Shown one piece after another: positions 43,969 to 52,210 of a stretch of 64,000 bases of DNA (positions within the stretch are counted from its first letter, which is position 1; each line of letters begins with the position of its first letter). Below the pieces are notes generated by a model. The model worked only from the letters and a program-made list of their open reading frames with translations. It ran no database searches and was not told the DNA's origin. Origin of the DNA: Spirosoma foliorum. GTDB taxonomy: Bacteria > Bacteroidota > Bacteroidia > Cytophagales > Spirosomataceae. The translations under genes and the position numbers were made by a program. The DNA is taken from NCBI RefSeq assembly GCF_014117325.1, contig NZ_CP059732.1:8135501-8199500 (forward strand). Reading direction: 5' to 3'.

Positions 43969-44007
43969 TTTACATACGCCATATCTTGAAGATATTGCAT
44001 ATGTAAA
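43969..44007. promoter_or_regulatory. 39-bp two-part dyad
   Basis: TTTACATA (43969-43976) pairs with TATGTAAA (44000-44007), and inside it ATATCTT pairs with AAGATAT about the same centre (43988). The four bases between the arms on each side do not pair. It lies between two minus-strand genes and could be an operator or a terminator for the upstream gene. Confidence 0.55.
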
Positions 44008-44029
44008 ACTGCCCCAAAATCGACTAGAA

Positions 44030-44482
44030 TTAATGCATTTCCTTGAGTGAAAGCCAGTATAGTCCGGCGAAAATGATACTAAAAAACGCACCGAAGGACG
44101 TATTTAAGGCAACGACGCCACCTAGAATGATCGGTAACACAAGGCCAACAGCGACCCCCGCTACATAAATCCAGAAGCCTACCCGTTGAAGCCGAAACAT
44201 GAGTATGGCCCCAATGAGTGTGAGCAACGAATAACCGAATTGTGCAATGGCCAGTGATTTCACCTGAACAGGATCGCTGGGAGTAGGTGCATCGCCCGCC
44301 GATCGGTCTTCATAATACGTGTCGACCTTTTTTTCTTTCTTAGGCTCTTTGCTGGGGCCTTCTACGTAGGTTGTTTCAGATACCGCATCGGTTTGAAAGA
44401 ATGAAACAGCAGAGTCGACTAAACCCCAGGCACAGCTGAGAAATGTGAGAATGCAGAGGAGAGTTAAATATTGAGAACGCAT
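44030..44482 (-). CDS. Hypothetical four-helix membrane protein
   Basis: A 150-residue inner-membrane protein. The start at 44482 (MRSQYLTLLC) is preferred; a further ATG at 44497 lies inside a hairpin repeat. Helices lie at about 5-27, 77-95, 99-118 and 120-145, and between the first two is a soluble, charged loop (about 30-70) with PSKEPKKEKKVDTYYEDRSAG. The ending GLYWLSLKEMH is cytoplasmic by the positive-inside rule. I recognise no family, though small Cytophagales membrane proteins of this layout are common. No operon partner is obvious. Confidence 0.72.
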   Translation of the reverse strand: MRSQYLTLLCILTFLSCAWGLVDSAVSFFQTDAVSETTYVEGPSKEPKKEKKVDTYYEDRSAGDAPTPSDPVQVKSLAIAQFGYSLLTLIGAILMFRLQRVGFWIYVAGVAVGLVLPIILGGVVALNTSFGAFFSIIFAGLYWLSLKEMH

Positions 44483-44484
44483 AA

Positions 44485-44539
44485 GTAACGCGGACATCCT
44501 GTCCGCAAGAGAATTTGGCGGACAGGATGTCCGCGTTAC
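44485..44539. repeat. Intergenic inverted repeat, family E copy 2
   Basis: Perfect 22-bp arms at 44485-44506 and 44518-44539, based on GCGGACAGGATGTCCGC. It lies between divergent genes, so it is not placed as a terminator. Confidence 0.9.
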
Positions 44540-44594
44540 GTAGAAACCTTATTTTCGCGGCTGAGTTTCTTTTCAACAACGAAATCCAAATCTG

Positions 44595-44891
44595 ATGACT
44601 CTGCAAGAACTAACCGAGCAAACTCGGAACAAAGTTACACACGCCGACAGTATCAACGCTACAGTTAAGCTTGTAACTGATCAGGGTGTTGTTTATATCG
44701 ACGCTACGCAATCGCCTGCCACGGTCTCAAACGACGATAAACCCGCCGATTGCGAACTACAAATAACGATCGATAATCTCGTTAAAATGAGCACTGGCGA
44801 TCTTAATCCGATGATGGCCGTCATGATGGGCAAGCTCAAAATCAAAGGTGATATGGGCATCGCCATGAAAATGGGCCAGATTATGGGGTAA
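44595..44891 (+). CDS. SCP2 sterol-binding domain protein
   Basis: A 98-residue single-domain SCP2-like protein, a small lipid-binding fold. Strand-forming segments NATVKLVTDQGVVYIDAT and DCELQITIDNLVKMSTGDLNP are followed by the helical end MMAVMMGKLKIKGDMGIAMKMGQIMG, where the KxKGDMGIAMKM pattern is characteristic of the family. No leader, so cytosolic. Bacterial SCP2 proteins are thought to bind fatty acyl or sterol-like lipids; the ligand here is unknown. It is short, as is usual for stand-alone members. Confidence 0.88.
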   Translation: MTLQELTEQTRNKVTHADSINATVKLVTDQGVVYIDATQSPATVSNDDKPADCELQITIDNLVKMSTGDLNPMMAVMMGKLKIKGDMGIAMKMGQIMG

Positions 44892-44895
44892 AAAA

Positions 44896-45017
44896 TAATG
44901 ATGAATTATGAATGATAAATGAAGAGTAGGCATGACGAATCAGTAGTAGCGCTGATTTCTAGGCTTACTACATTCTCTGAAGAGAAGTCTGCATTTATCA
45001 TTCATAATTCATCATTA
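44896..45017. repeat. Intergenic inverted repeat of TAATGATGAATTATGAATG type
   Basis: Perfect 26-bp arms at 44896-44921 and 44992-45017. The 70-base centre is not repetitive. It ends four bases before the ATG of the next gene, so it may affect its translation. Confidence 0.88.
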
Positions 45018-45020
45018 ACT

Positions 45021-46451
45021 ATGCCCTCTCGTCGTAAATTTCTGGAAGGTAGTGCAGTAGCTGCTGCCAGTTTCTTTATTGTGCCGCGTCATGTGCTGGG
45101 TGGAAAGCTGGCGGATGGTTCGCGGATTATTGCCCCATCGGATAAGCTCAATATTGCCGCTGTGGGCTGTGGCGGCAAGGCCGATGTGAATATCCGATTG
45201 GCCTATAATAATGGTTCCGACAACTTCGTAGCCTTATGCGATGTCGATGATCGACAAGCGAAAAAATTCCGCGCTAAGTTTCCCAACGCTCCCTATTTTC
45301 AGGATTACCGCGAAATGTTCGATAAGGCGGGTAAGACCTTCGACGCCGTAATTGTCAGTACGCCCGACCATATGCACGCACCCATAGCGATGGCGGCTAT
45401 GAAAATGGGCAAGCATGTGTATGTTGAAAAGCCACTCACGCACGACATTTACGAGGCCCGGATGCTGACCGAAGCTGCCCAAAAATATAAAGTCGTCACC
45501 CAGATGGGTAATCAGGGGAGTTCGGGCGATGCTACGCGCATCATCGAAACCGCTATCCAGAACAAAATGATTGGTCATGTGCATACAGTGTATTGCTGGA
45601 CCAATCGACCCGTATGGCCGCAGGGCGTTAAGTCGCCGAGAGAGAAAGGCGAATCGCAGCCCATTCCACTCGAAGTGAACTGGCCGCTTTGGCTGGGTAC
45701 GGCTCCAACCCGCGATTATCACGAAGCCTACATGCCTACGCGTTGGCGCGGTTACTGGGATTTCGGAACAGGTGCGCTTGGCGACATGGGATGTCATTTC
45801 ATGGATGTTCCTTTCCGAGCCCTGAAACTCAAATACCCAACGTCTGTTGAGTGTAGTGTCGGCTCGGTCTATTCCGATTTTTTCAAAGAAGCATTTTATG
45901 ACGATAGTTGCCCGCCCTCTTCAGCCATTCACCTAACGTTTCCATCGGAAGACAAGAAGGTGAAAGAGATTAAATTTTCGTGGTTCGATGGGGGGATTCG
46001 TCCGCAACTTCCTGAAGGGATAGACTATAACGATGTGTTCCGGGAAATCGACGGAGGAATGCTGTTTATCGGCACCAAAGGAATGCTGACGGGTGGTCTC
46101 TTTGGGAATGATCCTAAGTTATTGCCTGCCGACAAGTTTAGCGGTAAAGAACTGCCAAAGCCTGAAAAGCCACTGGTAGAGGGTAAAACAGAAGGCCATC
46201 AGCAACAGTGGGTAAAGGCCTGCAAACAGGGATTTGGTGCCTATACCTCCTCGTCATTCGATCAGTCGGGACCACTGACCGAAACCGTATTGATGGGTAA
46301 TCTGGCTACGCGCTCCTATCTGGCTCGCGAAGGAGGGAAATTCACGGGTCGTAAAAAACTGTTCTGGGACGGCGACAATATGAAAATCACCAATTTCGAC
46401 TACGCCAACCAGTTTGTTCGGCGGCAATATAACGGCGGGTATACATTGTAA
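45021..46451 (+). CDS. Gfo/Idh/MocA family oxidoreductase, Tat-exported
   Basis: A 476-residue NAD(P)-dependent oxidoreductase. The start at 45021 gives the leader PSRRKFLEGSAVAAASFF, a twin-arginine signal, while the frame upstream to 44919 only crosses a repeat. The Rossmann part starts KLNIAAVGCGGKADVN and has the AMKMGKHVYVEKPLTHD block, with the EKP lysine that is catalytic in this family. The C-terminal half is the family's alpha/beta sheet domain. Tat-exported members in Bacteroidota and Planctomycetes often pair with DUF1080 proteins in 3-keto-glycoside metabolism; DUF1080 genes are in the window but not adjacent. Confidence 0.9.
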   Translation: MPSRRKFLEGSAVAAASFFIVPRHVLGGKLADGSRIIAPSDKLNIAAVGCGGKADVNIRLAYNNGSDNFVALCDVDDRQAKKFRAKFPNAPYFQDYREMFDKAGKTFDAVIVSTPDHMHAPIAMAAMKMGKHVYVEKPLTHDIYEARMLTEAAQKYKVVTQMGNQGSSGDATRIIETAIQNKMIGHVHTVYCWTNRPVWPQGVKSPREKGESQPIPLEVNWPLWLGTAPTRDYHEAYMPTRWRGYWDFGTGALGDMGCHFMDVPFRALKLKYPTSVECSVGSVYSDFFKEAFYDDSCPPSSAIHLTFPSEDKKVKEIKFSWFDGGIRPQLPEGIDYNDVFREIDGGMLFIGTKGMLTGGLFGNDPKLLPADKFSGKELPKPEKPLVEGKTEGHQQQWVKACKQGFGAYTSSSFDQSGPLTETVLMGNLATRSYLAREGGKFTGRKKLFWDGDNMKITNFDYANQFVRRQYNGGYTL

Positions 46452-46540
46452 AGAGTGAAAGAATGAATGAGTGAAAGAGTGGCTAGCGCATGACTTTCAC
46501 CGCACAGTCACTCTTTCACTCATTCATTCTTTCACTCTTT
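46450..46540. repeat. Intergenic inverted repeat of AAAGAGTGAAAGAATGAATG type
   Basis: Perfect 32-bp arms at 46450-46481 and 46509-46540. The left arm begins at the last two bases of the oxidoreductase stop codon. The repeat of GAATGA and GTGAAAGA words is internal to each arm. Confidence 0.9.
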
Positions 46541-46577
46541 AAATAAATTCATACATTAGTGGTACCTCGGATCACTG

Positions 46578-48551
46578 ATGAGACGCTTTCGCCAATTTGT
46601 ATTTTCATTTCTGACCTGTTGTTTACTGGCTTTCCGGCTAACGGCACAGCCATTGAGCAGTCAGCCTGTCATTGCGCTACCTGAGCACGATGAGCGGGTG
46701 TCATTGAGTGGGCGACTAGCTTATTTACACGATTCTTCACATACCCAGACCATCGCCGACGTTATCAAGTTGGCTACAGGGGCCACTTTTCAGCCAATAA
46801 CATCGCCTGTTCCTAACTTTGGTATTATTACGGGTACCAAGTTGGCTGAACCAATATGGATACGATTTCGGCCCCAGAATCAATCGCATAAGGAGCAGAA
46901 ATGGCTTACTGAAATCGATTTCTGGTGTTTCGATGAGCTTCAGCTTTTTGTGGTCGACGCCAATAATCAGGTGTTGTCAACCTCACCAGTAATGGGATGG
47001 AAAGTACGGGCTGATCAACGAATCCGCTCTCACCGTCATTTCTGGTTTCCGTTTACTGTTCCCGCCCAGCAAAACGTAACGGTTTATTTACGAGTACTGA
47101 AACATCGGGGTACGCAAATTGTCCCCGTCGAACTCGTTCAGGAGTCGGCCTATAACTCATTCGTACAGCGTAGCTATTTATATTGGGGAGGAGTGCTGTT
47201 TACGCTGACGTTTGTGGCGTTTATGAGCCTGATTTTTTTTCTGACGACATTCGACCGAATCTATTCGAAGTATATTTTTTGTCTGTTGGGCCTCGTTGGG
47301 TTTTTCTTTATCAACGATGGATTTATGAACCAGTTTGCGTTCGATGCGCAGTTCTGGATGCCCAGGCAGAATGTTTACTTTTTGTTTCCGCTGATTCTGT
47401 TTTATTCCCAGCTGACTTTTGTTCGTACGTTCCTGAGCCTTCGAAACACGCCATCACATCGTTGGCATATAATCGGGACGTGGGTTCTTTTTGGGGGCGT
47501 TGCTTGCCTGATTGTCTTAACCGCGGAGTGGTTTGTTCCGTTGACACCTACCCTGGAGTTGGTCATGATCCGGGCGTTTTCGGCACTTTACTGGCTCCCA
47601 CTGCCCGTTATTATCGCTTATATCGTCGTTAGCATCGTTCGAGGATATCATGTCGGCGAAGCCTGGTTGTATTCGTTGGCTGTGTTGCCGTTTTATACCT
47701 TAAACCTCGCGCAGGTTTTTTCCAATTTTGGTGTATTGCCCACTTATGAGCCCGTTGCCAATTTTGCCTATTATGCACCAGCCGCTTTGTTTGAAGTGCT
47801 CATGTTAACGGTTGCCCTGGCTTATCGCTATAAAATGGACCGCGATCAAACCGAGCGCCTTGTCAAAGAAAGTATCGTTCAGCAGCAGCGAGCGTATCAG
47901 TCTGAAGTGCAGACGCTGGCCTTGAAAAATAGCTTGCTCGTCGAAAAAGAGCGTATCGCCCGTGATCTTCATGATAATGTGGGAGCGCATCTGGCGTTTA
48001 TTGTCACAAACCTGACGCAGATTAGCGATCAGGCGGAGAAACAGTCGGTTAAAGATGGCAAACAATGGGCGAGTCGATTGCGGAATATTGTGATGCACAC
48101 CCGCGAAGCTGTCAAACTCCTGCGCGAAACCATCTGGGCGATTCACCAGGAAAGTTTTACGGTGGAGGAGTTTGGTGAGCGACTTGATCAATATATCAAT
48201 CGCTACTTTCATCAGGACGACGGCCTGAACGTCGATGTAGTGGTAACGGGTTCGCAAACGCAGCGACTTTCGTCTACACAGGTGCTGAATCTATTTCGAA
48301 TTGTGCAGGAGGCATTGACCAATGTTGTCAAACATGCCCAGGCCTCTACCGCTACGGTTCAGTTGCAGGTTAGCCCCAGTGGCCATATCAATCTACAGAT
48401 TCATGACGACGGTCGGGGTTTTACGTGGGCTAATGGAGCGATTTCCAGCCACCATTACGGACTGCAAAATATGCAGACCCGCGCGCAGGAGCTAGGTGGT
48501 ACATTCCGGGTTTTTGCGGATAACGGGACAACAGTCGAGGTAGAAATCTGA
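46578..48551 (+). CDS. 7TMR-DISM sensor histidine kinase (HisKA_3 type)
   Basis: A 657-residue membrane kinase. Signal peptide 1-23; extracytoplasmic 7TMR-DISMED2 beta domain about 30-190; seven helices between about 200 and 415; a coiled coil at 420-455; then the kinase core. The H-box is ARDLHDNVGAHLAF with His465, the N-box LFRIVQEALTNVVKHA, and the ATP lid DDGRGF and GLQNMQTRA. This is the HisKA_3/NarX-like subtype, which normally signals to a NarL/FixJ response regulator. None is adjacent, so the kinase is an orphan here. The DISMED2 domain probably senses a carbohydrate or other small ligand. Confidence 0.92.
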   Translation: MRRFRQFVFSFLTCCLLAFRLTAQPLSSQPVIALPEHDERVSLSGRLAYLHDSSHTQTIADVIKLATGATFQPITSPVPNFGIITGTKLAEPIWIRFRPQNQSHKEQKWLTEIDFWCFDELQLFVVDANNQVLSTSPVMGWKVRADQRIRSHRHFWFPFTVPAQQNVTVYLRVLKHRGTQIVPVELVQESAYNSFVQRSYLYWGGVLFTLTFVAFMSLIFFLTTFDRIYSKYIFCLLGLVGFFFINDGFMNQFAFDAQFWMPRQNVYFLFPLILFYSQLTFVRTFLSLRNTPSHRWHIIGTWVLFGGVACLIVLTAEWFVPLTPTLELVMIRAFSALYWLPLPVIIAYIVVSIVRGYHVGEAWLYSLAVLPFYTLNLAQVFSNFGVLPTYEPVANFAYYAPAALFEVLMLTVALAYRYKMDRDQTERLVKESIVQQQRAYQSEVQTLALKNSLLVEKERIARDLHDNVGAHLAFIVTNLTQISDQAEKQSVKDGKQWASRLRNIVMHTREAVKLLRETIWAIHQESFTVEEFGERLDQYINRYFHQDDGLNVDVVVTGSQTQRLSSTQVLNLFRIVQEALTNVVKHAQASTATVQLQVSPSGHINLQIHDDGRGFTWANGAISSHHYGLQNMQTRAQELGGTFRVFADNGTTVEVEI

Positions 48552-48560
48552 GGGCTAAAC

Positions 48561-49289
48561 TTACTTGCCTGCTGGCATTTCTTTAACCAACACAAAATCC
48601 AGATAAGCCAGGTTTGAGCCTTTGTTATAGTGCAAGGTTAGCAGGTTGGACCCGGCAACCGGAAAAGTAATTTCACCTACTGTAGCCTGTGTCCAGCGAT
48701 GATAGTCGCCTGTGTTTTCGGGCATTACCAGATCAACCGCCTTTTGGTTATTGAGCCATAACGACGATTTATTGTCCTGAAAACCGTAGACGGTGATGAT
48801 TCGGTACTGGCCTGGTACTTGTACGTTAACGGTATAATTCGTCCATTCGCCATCTTCCTGCCAGCCAATGTATAACTGGTTCACTTTAGGATCGACTTTA
48901 TTCGGATGATTGAAATCAGCGAAGTCCTTCGTGAACGAAATATCGACACCTTCTTTTTCTCTGAAATGCACCAGGTATTCTGGAACACCTGGTCGTTGGT
49001 GGTCGGGTTTACGATTTAGCTCGCCACTGCCCTTATTAATCGGGTCCGTGTCATGATAAGCAACGCCTTCGCCCCCCAGATCATAATACGCTAACTCAAC
49101 CCGACCAGGGATTAATTGGGCACCCTTGGTATAGTCGGCATCTCGAAATGGCTTTCCTTTATACGATTTGGGGATTTGAGCCATAACAGATGAGGTCGCG
49201 AGTAGCAACAGGACTGCTGTGCATAGGACTGCCCCATAGCGGCTAGTGGTACTGAACTGGCATGAAGGCGTTAATCGGTCGTATTTCAT
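48561..49289 (-). CDS. Secreted CBM6-like carbohydrate-binding protein
   Basis: A 242-residue exported protein with a signal peptide in residues about 17-37 (cut near VMAQIPK). From about residue 100 it looks like a CBM6/CBM35 beta-sandwich: GWQEDGEWTNYTVNVQVPGQYRIITVYG, an NKSSLWLNNQKAVDL strand pair, and the SNLLTLHYNKGSNLAYLDFVLV end, where the last aromatic residues are typical of the ligand site. No catalytic domain is attached. It is separated by 29 bases from an upstream DUF1080 gene on the same strand and probably shares its transcript. The ligand is unknown. Confidence 0.8.
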   Translation of the reverse strand: MKYDRLTPSCQFSTTSRYGAVLCTAVLLLLATSSVMAQIPKSYKGKPFRDADYTKGAQLIPGRVELAYYDLGGEGVAYHDTDPINKGSGELNRKPDHQRPGVPEYLVHFREKEGVDISFTKDFADFNHPNKVDPKVNQLYIGWQEDGEWTNYTVNVQVPGQYRIITVYGFQDNKSSLWLNNQKAVDLVMPENTGDYHRWTQATVGEITFPVAGSNLLTLHYNKGSNLAYLDFVLVKEMPAGK

Positions 49290-49318
49290 GTGTAATGGAG
49301 ATCAATCTGGAGAAAGGG

Positions 49319-50050
49319 CTAGTTTTTGCTGAGTGGCTTTACCGATACCTCCTTGAAGAAAACAACATCGTGTTCGCCGTGATTCTGTAAGCCTATATAA
49401 CCTTCATTGGGCCGCAGGCCACGGTAAGGCTCAAAATCGAATTTGCGTGCCGGAACAGGGTCGCCTTCTTTATAATCGGTCACTTTTACCCCGTTGACCG
49501 AGATGATGGTGCGCGGACCGTTGAGCGTAATCTCCATTGTGTTCCATTCCGGGCCGGGTTTGCCGGGTTTGGCTAGTGGCTTGTTTAAGGAGTAAAGCGT
49601 TCCCGTTATGTGGGTATCATCTTCCTTAGAGGTTTCGGGGTGGTTGTCAATTTGTACTTCGTAGCCATAGTGCACGGGCATCCATTCTTCACGAGGTTCG
49701 AGGGGTATTCGTATATAAACACCCGAATTGCTATTCGTTTTCTGCATTTTGTAAACCACTCGGATGGTGCAGTTGCCGAATTTTTCTTTTGTCCAGTATA
49801 ACAAACCCATACCCCCATGCCCGCGAATGAGGCCATTTTCGACAGACATACTGCCTTTACCTACATGTTTCCAGCCGGTTAAATCGGTACCGTTAAAAAG
49901 CTGTCGCCAGCCGTTGGCTGTGTTGGGCTGAGCTTGTTGGGTAATTCTGGGCGATTCATTCCGAATGGGTGGCGTAGCAGCCAGACCATAGGTAGTTACT
50001 AAGAGAAGATTACTGACAATCAGCCAATGGTTGGCGACTCTGTTTTTCAT
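49319..50050 (-). CDS. DUF1080 domain-containing secreted protein
   Basis: A 243-residue protein; the ATG at 50050 is preferred over the GTG at 50056. Signal peptide 1-24 (cut near LAATPP). The single DUF1080 domain starts WRQLFNGTDLTGWKHVGKGS and has NSNSGVYIRIPLEPREEW and a GYIGLQNHGEHDVVFFKEVSV ending. This is the third DUF1080 protein in the window. It lies directly upstream of the CBM6-like gene, which suggests a secreted pair acting on the same saccharide. The start of the transcript is not marked by a recognisable box. Confidence 0.88.
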   Translation of the reverse strand: MKNRVANHWLIVSNLLLVTTYGLAATPPIRNESPRITQQAQPNTANGWRQLFNGTDLTGWKHVGKGSMSVENGLIRGHGGMGLLYWTKEKFGNCTIRVVYKMQKTNSNSGVYIRIPLEPREEWMPVHYGYEVQIDNHPETSKEDDTHITGTLYSLNKPLAKPGKPGPEWNTMEITLNGPRTIISVNGVKVTDYKEGDPVPARKFDFEPYRGLRPNEGYIGLQNHGEHDVVFFKEVSVKPLSKN

Positions 50051-50200
50051 AATCACAGGTAATAAGAGCTTTCTAACTGATTTATTGCTATTGGCTAATC
50101 TCGGCTGATAGCAAATAAAATCGGAAGCGGGCGCGTGGGTATAATCTACTCACGTACAGCCCTTACGTAGAGCTAACACCTTGAATGATAGCAACAAAAA

Positions 50201-50226
50201 GGCCATGCTTCAAGGTGAGCATGGCC
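50201..50226 (-). terminator. Terminator-like hairpin
   Basis: GGCCATGCT (50201-50209) pairs with AGCATGGCC (50218-50226). The A run before it gives a U tract on the minus strand. No minus-strand gene ends nearby, so an unannotated transcript may end here. Confidence 0.6.
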
Positions 50227-50626
50227 TTCACGTTTTCTTAACCTAAACTCCATTGCAATGCTGCTATCCTATGAATTAGTACTGGCTGAGTGCATTAATG
50301 GAAACACAATGGCGTTAAGTCAACTACTATACCAAAAAGATAAGTAGTTGATATATAGGTAGATGTGATTAGTTGGTCGAAGCTGAAGTGTACGATTGTG
50401 GACACGGAACGTCCATTTTAGTACATCCGGAAATACTCGGGTTTTGCATTTATTTTTATCCGACGTCTGGGAGCGATCAGCAGACTTCGGGTGGCCTTTC
50501 TTGGCGGTCAGATGAGGCATATGTTTATGCCTGATTTGTTGTCAATTATGCCATTTAATAAATCTATAGTGACTGATATGGTGATTATAGTCTAAAATAG
50601 AGAAGCATTCCTCATAATTAACTGTC

Positions 50627-50725
50627 ATGCACACACGCAGTAGGCACTCAACTCTGTTAAACTACATTATCTATACACTGCTGGCTATGGCTATTGTTAC
50701 ATTAGGTGTAATTGCCGCAATATAA
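50627..50725 (+). CDS. Candidate 32-residue membrane protein
   Basis: An ATG frame of 32 codons followed by TAA. The N-terminus MHTRSRHSTLLNY is positively charged and the rest (IIYTLLAMAIVTLGVIAAI) is one hydrophobic helix, a common design of small bacterial membrane proteins. No clear ribosome-binding site or TAnnTTTG box is seen, as is often the case in this phylum. A hairpin at 50739-50779 follows the stop closely and could end the transcript. It may be chance; conservation in relatives would decide. Confidence 0.35.
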   Translation: MHTRSRHSTLLNYIIYTLLAMAIVTLGVIAAI

Positions 50726-50738
50726 GCCGCAGGTTTTG

Positions 50739-50779
50739 ATTAGATTACTTAGTAATTGATTGATTATGAGTAATCTAAT
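50739..50779. terminator. 11-bp hairpin, possible two-sided terminator
   Basis: ATTAGATTACT (50739-50749) pairs with AGTAATCTAAT (50769-50779). It overlaps the stop region of the LytTR gene and follows the small frame at 50627. No long T tract. Confidence 0.5.
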
Positions 50780-51471
50780 TATAGTAAATTCAAGCGACTC
50801 ATTAGCTCGGACTTGTTAGCGCGGCTGATGGGAATCACTTTCGACGCTACGACCAGGTTACTTTCTTCAATATCTACAATCTTATCCAGGTTGATGATGT
50901 AGGACCGATGGACGCGTAGAAATTGGGTGCCTAGTTTCTCTTCCAGCGATTTCATGGTTGTATAAACCACAAATGACTGGCTATTGGTCTGGATTTTCAC
51001 ATAGTCTCCCGTATTTTCAATATACATAATTGAATCGTAGGGTACACGAACGTAGCGGCCATCACTCTTTACGTAGATGGCTTTCTTGTCGCCCATCTGG
51101 ACTTGCTCCTGTTTTTTCTGAGCGGCCAGTGCCTTTTCAACGGCTAGTTTGAAGCGAAGCTGGGCGATGGGTTTTTTTAAATAATCGGTAACTTGGTATT
51201 GAAAGGCATCAAATGCATAATCGGTTTTGCTCGTTGTCAGAATGACTTGCGGCATAATAGGAAGCCGATCCAGTAAGTCAAAACCAGACAATTCTGGCAT
51301 TTCGACATCCAGCCAGAGCAGATCGATTTCCTGATCGGCCAATACAGTCAATGCCTGAGTTGCGTTTTCACAAATAGCTATTATCTGCAATGACTCATGT
51401 TGCTCACAGAGCCGTTGCAATGCCTTACGAGCCATTGTTTCATCATCAACGATTATACACCTAAGAATCAT
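50779..51471 (-). CDS. LytTR family response regulator
   Basis: A 230-residue regulator of the AlgR/AgrA/LytR type. The receiver domain (1-120) has the acidic pair Asp9-Asp10, the phospho-accepting Asp55 in LLWLDVEMPE and the KK of DYLKKPI near 103. The LytTR DNA-binding domain is about 130-230, with VKSDGRYVRVPYDSIMYIENTGDY, the FLRVHRSYIINLDKI block and the ending VIPISRANKSELMSRL. It is coupled to an Hpt-domain protein upstream with a four-base overlap, so the two are translated together. No histidine kinase is adjacent. Confidence 0.93.
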   Translation of the reverse strand: MILRCIIVDDETMARKALQRLCEQHESLQIIAICENATQALTVLADQEIDLLWLDVEMPELSGFDLLDRLPIMPQVILTTSKTDYAFDAFQYQVTDYLKKPIAQLRFKLAVEKALAAQKKQEQVQMGDKKAIYVKSDGRYVRVPYDSIMYIENTGDYVKIQTNSQSFVVYTTMKSLEEKLGTQFLRVHRSYIINLDKIVDIEESNLVVASKVIPISRANKSELMSRLNLL

Positions 51472-51860
51472 AACTTATTAGTTGTCAGAAGGCGCTCCCA
51501 CTCGGTCTGTATCAGCGTTTTTTTACTGAGTAGACTGTTATAGAACAAGCGCCAATAATTCCGAACCTGTTTGGGCTCGACTTTTGTAATGATTAATCTC
51601 TCTAACTGAGCCAGTGCGGTTTCCAGATCCGACAAGCCAACCATACCCAGTGTAGGTCTTAGCTTATGAGCTAGTTGGCGTCCTTCTTCCCAGCGTTGCT
51701 CCTGCATTAACTCATTAAATTCATTGAACTCGGGCAATACATCGTCTAAAAACGTCTCGAACATGGTGGCGGCATAGTCTGCATCCTCGCCATACAATTC
51801 GCTTAGTCGATCTCTATCCAGCGTATTCGTAATCTGTATTGCTTCATCATTCTGATCCAT
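51468..51860 (-). CDS. Hpt domain phosphotransfer protein
   Basis: A 130-residue histidine phosphotransfer protein. The ATG at 51860 is preferred to the frame start at 51893. A four-helix bundle is expected; the phospho-accepting His65 lies in RQLAHKLRPTLGMVGL, a standard HPt motif. There is no leader or membrane segment, so it is cytosolic. It would pass phosphate between a hybrid sensor kinase encoded elsewhere and a receiver. The immediate overlap with a LytTR response regulator suggests that this regulator is the target. It points away from the ECF sigma gene at 52211. Confidence 0.88.
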   Translation of the reverse strand: MDQNDEAIQITNTLDRDRLSELYGEDADYAATMFETFLDDVLPEFNEFNELMQEQRWEEGRQLAHKLRPTLGMVGLSDLETALAQLERLIITKVEPKQVRNYWRLFYNSLLSKKTLIQTEWERLLTTNKL

Positions 51861-52210
51861 GTGATTTAGCCCAATACTTGTAGTAATGATCATAAGTGTG
51901 CAATAAATTCATTTCCTACATTATAAGTATAATATTAGGTACTAATGTAAATAATTATTGAGGTTAGGATGTGTTTTTAATGAGAATATATTATAAAAAA
52001 TAGTGACTCCTGGTTTTATTCCTGCCAATCCGCTGCCAGTGCGGGCAGTGGAAAAACCTCAGTTGAGGTATATTGATCGAGCGAAAAGAAACCAATAATT
52101 ACCCAAAAACCGCCGATTCGTGCTATTCATCGAATACTAGTCACTAATCGATTACATAACTAGCAATTTTATTCCACTAAACTACATGTCTACAACTACA
52201 AAACGCATTT
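51861..52210. other. 350-base divergent intergenic region
   Basis: Very A/T-rich near 51900-52010. Two small dyads are visible: CCGCTGCC facing GGGCAGTGG at about 52030-52051 and CCTCAGTTGAGG at about 52057-52068. It must hold the promoters of the Hpt/LytTR pair and the sigma gene, but no confident TAnnTTTG box was found. Confidence 0.45.

Larger units (their letters stand above)
50051..50778. other. 728-base region with only small features
   Basis: Contents seen: a terminator-like hairpin at 50201-50226, a candidate 32-codon membrane protein at 50627-50725, and a hairpin at 50739-50779. A 66-codon open frame on the minus strand at 50320-50520 has no coding features and I do not accept it. 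Confidence 0.55.

Noticed and set aside
50320..50520. 66-codon open frame on the minus strand
   Set aside because: It has no leader, no recognisable pattern and a base composition like the surrounding gap; it lies where hairpins and A/T-rich sequence occur.
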